A stretch of DNA of 64,000 nucleotides, taken from contig SSNU01000071.1 in the NCBI GenBank assembly GCA_012064415.1, forward strand, positions 366,046-430,045, written 5' to 3'. This DNA comes from Gyrodactylus bullatarudis (Eukaryota; Platyhelminthes; Monogenea; Gyrodactylidea; Gyrodactylidae). The position numbers were made by a program, and so were the translations under genes. How positions within the stretch are numbered: position 1 is the first letter of the stretch; each line of letters begins with the position of its first letter. The notes under the pieces were generated by a model that saw nothing but the letters and a program-made list of their open reading frames with translations, ran no database searches and was not told where the DNA came from. Shown here one piece after another: positions 61,500 through 64,000 of the stretch.

Positions 61500-61760
61500 T
61501 ATCTACAGCTATGCTCGATGAATTTGGAAATTCATGATTTTTACAAAATTCTCATCTTTTCATCAAGCTATCGAAATTTTTGAAAGATTTTTTGATAACT
61601 GATTCAAAATGTACACTTTTACTGATTTGAGAAAAAAAATTTTTTGGAAAATTTTAGAGACATTTTAAAATTCGAGATGGCGCTATTTTTTCATTTTTTT
61701 AAACTTTGATATAAATTTTTTGTTGATTTCAAGGTCTGAGAGGAATTAAACGTTATTTTT
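61500..61760. mobile_element. Half copy of a type B MITE
   Basis: The left-arm sequence AATTCATGATTTTTACAAAA, TTCATCAAG and a TTGTTGATTTCAAGG segment match the type B arm. The second arm is missing. Confidence 0.5.
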
Positions 61761-62265
61761 CAGGATCATCATTAGATAAAGAAAATATTTACTCTTATTC
61801 ATTTTTTTGAAAAAAACACACTATTTACGTGCAAAAGTCTACTTCCTATTTTTCGATCATTTTTACTGCAGGTCCAAAAGTGAGCTTTTATTTTAAACCT
61901 GAATTTAATGCGATAATTTTGAATGGGAAAAACTTGATACAGTCGAATCAGTTGTTCTATAAATGACTGCAAGAGATAATTTTCATGTCTCTTCTTTTCA
62001 CTTTTCCTTAACAAACACGTCAGAAAAATTGTCACAAGGAGAGAGAGAGAATTTATATCTTTTGTCAAAATAACAGAATGCTGATATTCTTTTTGAATTT
62101 TGAAGGTGAAATTATTTTTTCAAAAATAAATGTTTTTTTCGCATTCTCTTGACAAACTGCAAACTTGTAGAATATTTCAACAGTCAGTGTTATCAGCAGG
62201 AGAAAATTGCATGTATCCAAGAAACTAGAATATGAGAAATAAAATTTTCAGGTAAAATCATTTGT

Positions 62266-63175
62266 TAGACTTGGACGAAAAATCACTCATTGATATGATA
62301 AAATACATTTAAACATCATCTCACCAAACCTCGATTCAAAATACCTTAATAATAATGAAACACAATAGTGAAAGCCTACCAAACTTTTTATCAAAATTGA
62401 AAAATGAGAGAAAATGCATTTTTGACAACTGAGAAAAAAATCAACGGAAAAACTGACAGCAAGTTCAAAAGATGCGAAGGACCGCTTCAAAACTGTGACT
62501 AGAGACGCAAGGCAACACTTCAAATAGAGGATTATTGACTTTCCATATCTGACCAAAATAAAATTTAATAGGATTTAAGTCATTTAGAACCGTTTGATCA
62601 TCAATCTGGCCAGTTGCATGAAATTCATCACAAAAAGAGACATTTAGTAGAGGTAGGAAATTATTTAATTTGGGCCAGAATCTAATCCAGTTCCTTCCAC
62701 AGGATTCTAATGGTGTAAAGAGTAGAAAATTAGACCGCAAGGGATTCGTTTTCATTTCATCGATGTTTAAAAGCCCTTAGTCTCTTTGTCATTGAGAAAA
62801 ATTACTGCAAAACAAGAAGGGGCAAATTTTCTATAGATTAGGCCCGAATTTCGCTAAAAATACTTCTTAATGCTTCTGTAATAAAAAGATAAACAAAATT
62901 TCAAAAATTTTCAAATATAAAACGTTTTTTTAATGTTTTATTTTCATAGTTTCAACTTGAATTCACATTATTTCTTACAAAAAGTGCAAAAATGTTTTTT
63001 TAATAGTTATCTTCCATGAATATTATCGGTCAAAAAACGTTTTAAATTTGAAAATTTTCACAATTTTGTTTATCTCATTCCAGAAGCATGGGAAGGTATT
63101 TTGAAGCGAAATTTGGAGGGAAATTATTAAAATACTTGAAGATTAAATTTATCATATCGATTAGTAATTCAAGTA
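62266..63175. mobile_element. Composite hAT-like element, possible longer relative of the MITE
   Basis: It starts with an intact left terminus, TAGACTTGGACGAAAAATCA. It then holds about 560 bp of other sequence, including the repeat at 62605-62800, and ends in a palindromic segment (62850-63175) close to the copy at 41.8 kb. The right terminus is degraded. It may be a longer non-autonomous relative from which the short MITEs derive by deletion, or two nested insertions. On the minus strand an open frame (62465-62755) contains IWKVNNPLFEVLPCVSSHS. This faintly recalls the C-terminal dimerisation region of hAT transposases, but the match is too weak to call. Confidence 0.4.
62605..62800 (+). 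repeat. Dispersed repeat (copy 2 of 3, longest)
   Basis: The left part matches 41635-41787. The right part (from CCGCAAGGGATTCGTTTTCA to about 62796) matches the minus strand of 6516-6585. It therefore links the three copies into one family. The minus strand is open over 96 codons here. Confidence 0.55.
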
Positions 63176-64000
63176 AGTTATTCGGTGAATTCAAGTTATT
63201 TTTTTTTAATTTCCAAATTCAACTCAATTTTGTGCCTATAATCTACCCCAATTCAGATGCAGTGGATCCAAAGTGTAAAAATTCAACAAACATATTCACT
63301 ATCCTTACATTCCAGCGATAACGTAGCCAGATTTAGGTGAATTTCCTTCCTATTCTAATTTCAGATTGGGAGAATTTCCAGGTACTTTGGTTTCTTTTTC
63401 TTAAACACTTCTGGATTATTCTATAATTTCGAGAATTTATTTACTAGAATATCTGGTCAGAAAAAATATTTCAAGCATAATTTTTTTGTGGGTTTAAGGA
63501 TGAAAATAAGGCTAACTGCTAAGAGATGAATCTGATTGAATATTTTTAGCCAGTAATATTATGCGTACGTATGTATTATAGACAGATATAGATGGATCAA
63601 CATAGTGAACTTCTCTCCCTCTATAGACGTTTGTCTGTGTCTCAGACTATTCCTTTCGTTTACTCCAGTGTCTTTTCTGAGTGAAGGATTGTTTCCCTCC
63701 AAAGGAATTAGCTCACTCTTGAGATCAGCTGTAGCATAGCTTAGCTCTCACTGTATTTCATTTTTCTCAAATTTTTTCCCTTGGTCTCTCTAACTTGCTG
63801 TTGATTTCATTCATTTTCCCTACATTCTACCCAGAGAGCCAATTTCATGGCCCCGAGGGACTTGGATGAGAAGAAAAAATGATAATTAACAACTCATTTT
63901 CTGTTCAAGTTGAAGAAAAATATTCAAAGATTATTAATTAACTTGCAAGGTTAGAAAAGTAAAAATTCACGAGCTTCTCCTGTTGATTGACAATTTTTTT

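Larger units (their letters stand above)
51428..64000. other. Region upstream of innexin A exon 1
   Basis: The 5' UTR exon and promoter of gene A may be here or beyond the right edge; I could not identify them. Recognised contents are MITEs (54795-55395, 57560-58255, 58600-58740, 61500-61760), a MITE remnant (61090-61225), a hAT-like composite (62266-63175), a hairpin repeat (53790-53935) and a short GA run (58948-58964). No protein-family motif was seen from 51.5 to 53.6 kb, 55.4 to 57.5 kb, 59 to 61 kb or 63.2 to 64 kb. Confidence 0.5.

Overview
This is eukaryotic (animal) DNA: strongly AT-rich, with short exons separated by introns of 9 to 21 kb and a dense litter of small DNA transposons. 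The only clear host genes are two gap-junction (innexin) genes, both on the minus strand. Innexins are invertebrate genes. The motifs here (YVGKPIQCW, IGYYQWV, a long conserved intracellular loop with IPDRELR and LEEQAESQ) remind me most of flatworm innexins. The phylum is an inference from memory, not a result.

Gene A is complete at the coding level. Exon 1 (51253-51427), exon 2 (29802-30441) and exon 3 (20097-20505) join with GT-AG boundaries into 1224 nt, giving 407 aa plus a stop. The product has four membrane spans and the six extracellular-loop cysteine positions expected of an innexin. Gene B lies downstream in the same orientation and runs off the left edge. Only a probable N-terminal extension exon rich in His, Ser and Gly (6642-6782) and the first-transmembrane exon (4206-4400) are inside. 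Both genes have a phase-1 intron at the same Gly codon of the QYVG motif, so the pair looks like an old tandem duplication.

Everything else is intron or intergenic DNA carrying mobile elements. An intact, apparently young Tc1/mariner element (25657-27200) has a 334-aa DD34E transposase and 210-bp inverted repeats that read as identical. A transposase-less element (45875-46941) has 393-bp arms, also identical as read. A hAT-like MITE (3334-3684) has an 8-bp target duplication. A large group of foldback MITEs shares the terminus AAGCTAATTGATATGAAG next to TA. There are three broken pieces of one non-LTR retrotransposon family, tRNA-like SINE fragments, a small hairpin family, and an internally deleted copy of an uncharacterised repetitive invertebrate gene near 37 kb.

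By region: 1-6.8 kb is gene B's 5' part; 6.8-20.1 kb is gene A's downstream region and gene B's presumed 5' region; 20.1-51.4 kb is gene A with its two transposon-filled introns; 51.4-64 kb is upstream DNA with MITEs and no recognisable exon. I found no rRNA, intact tRNA gene or CRISPR array.
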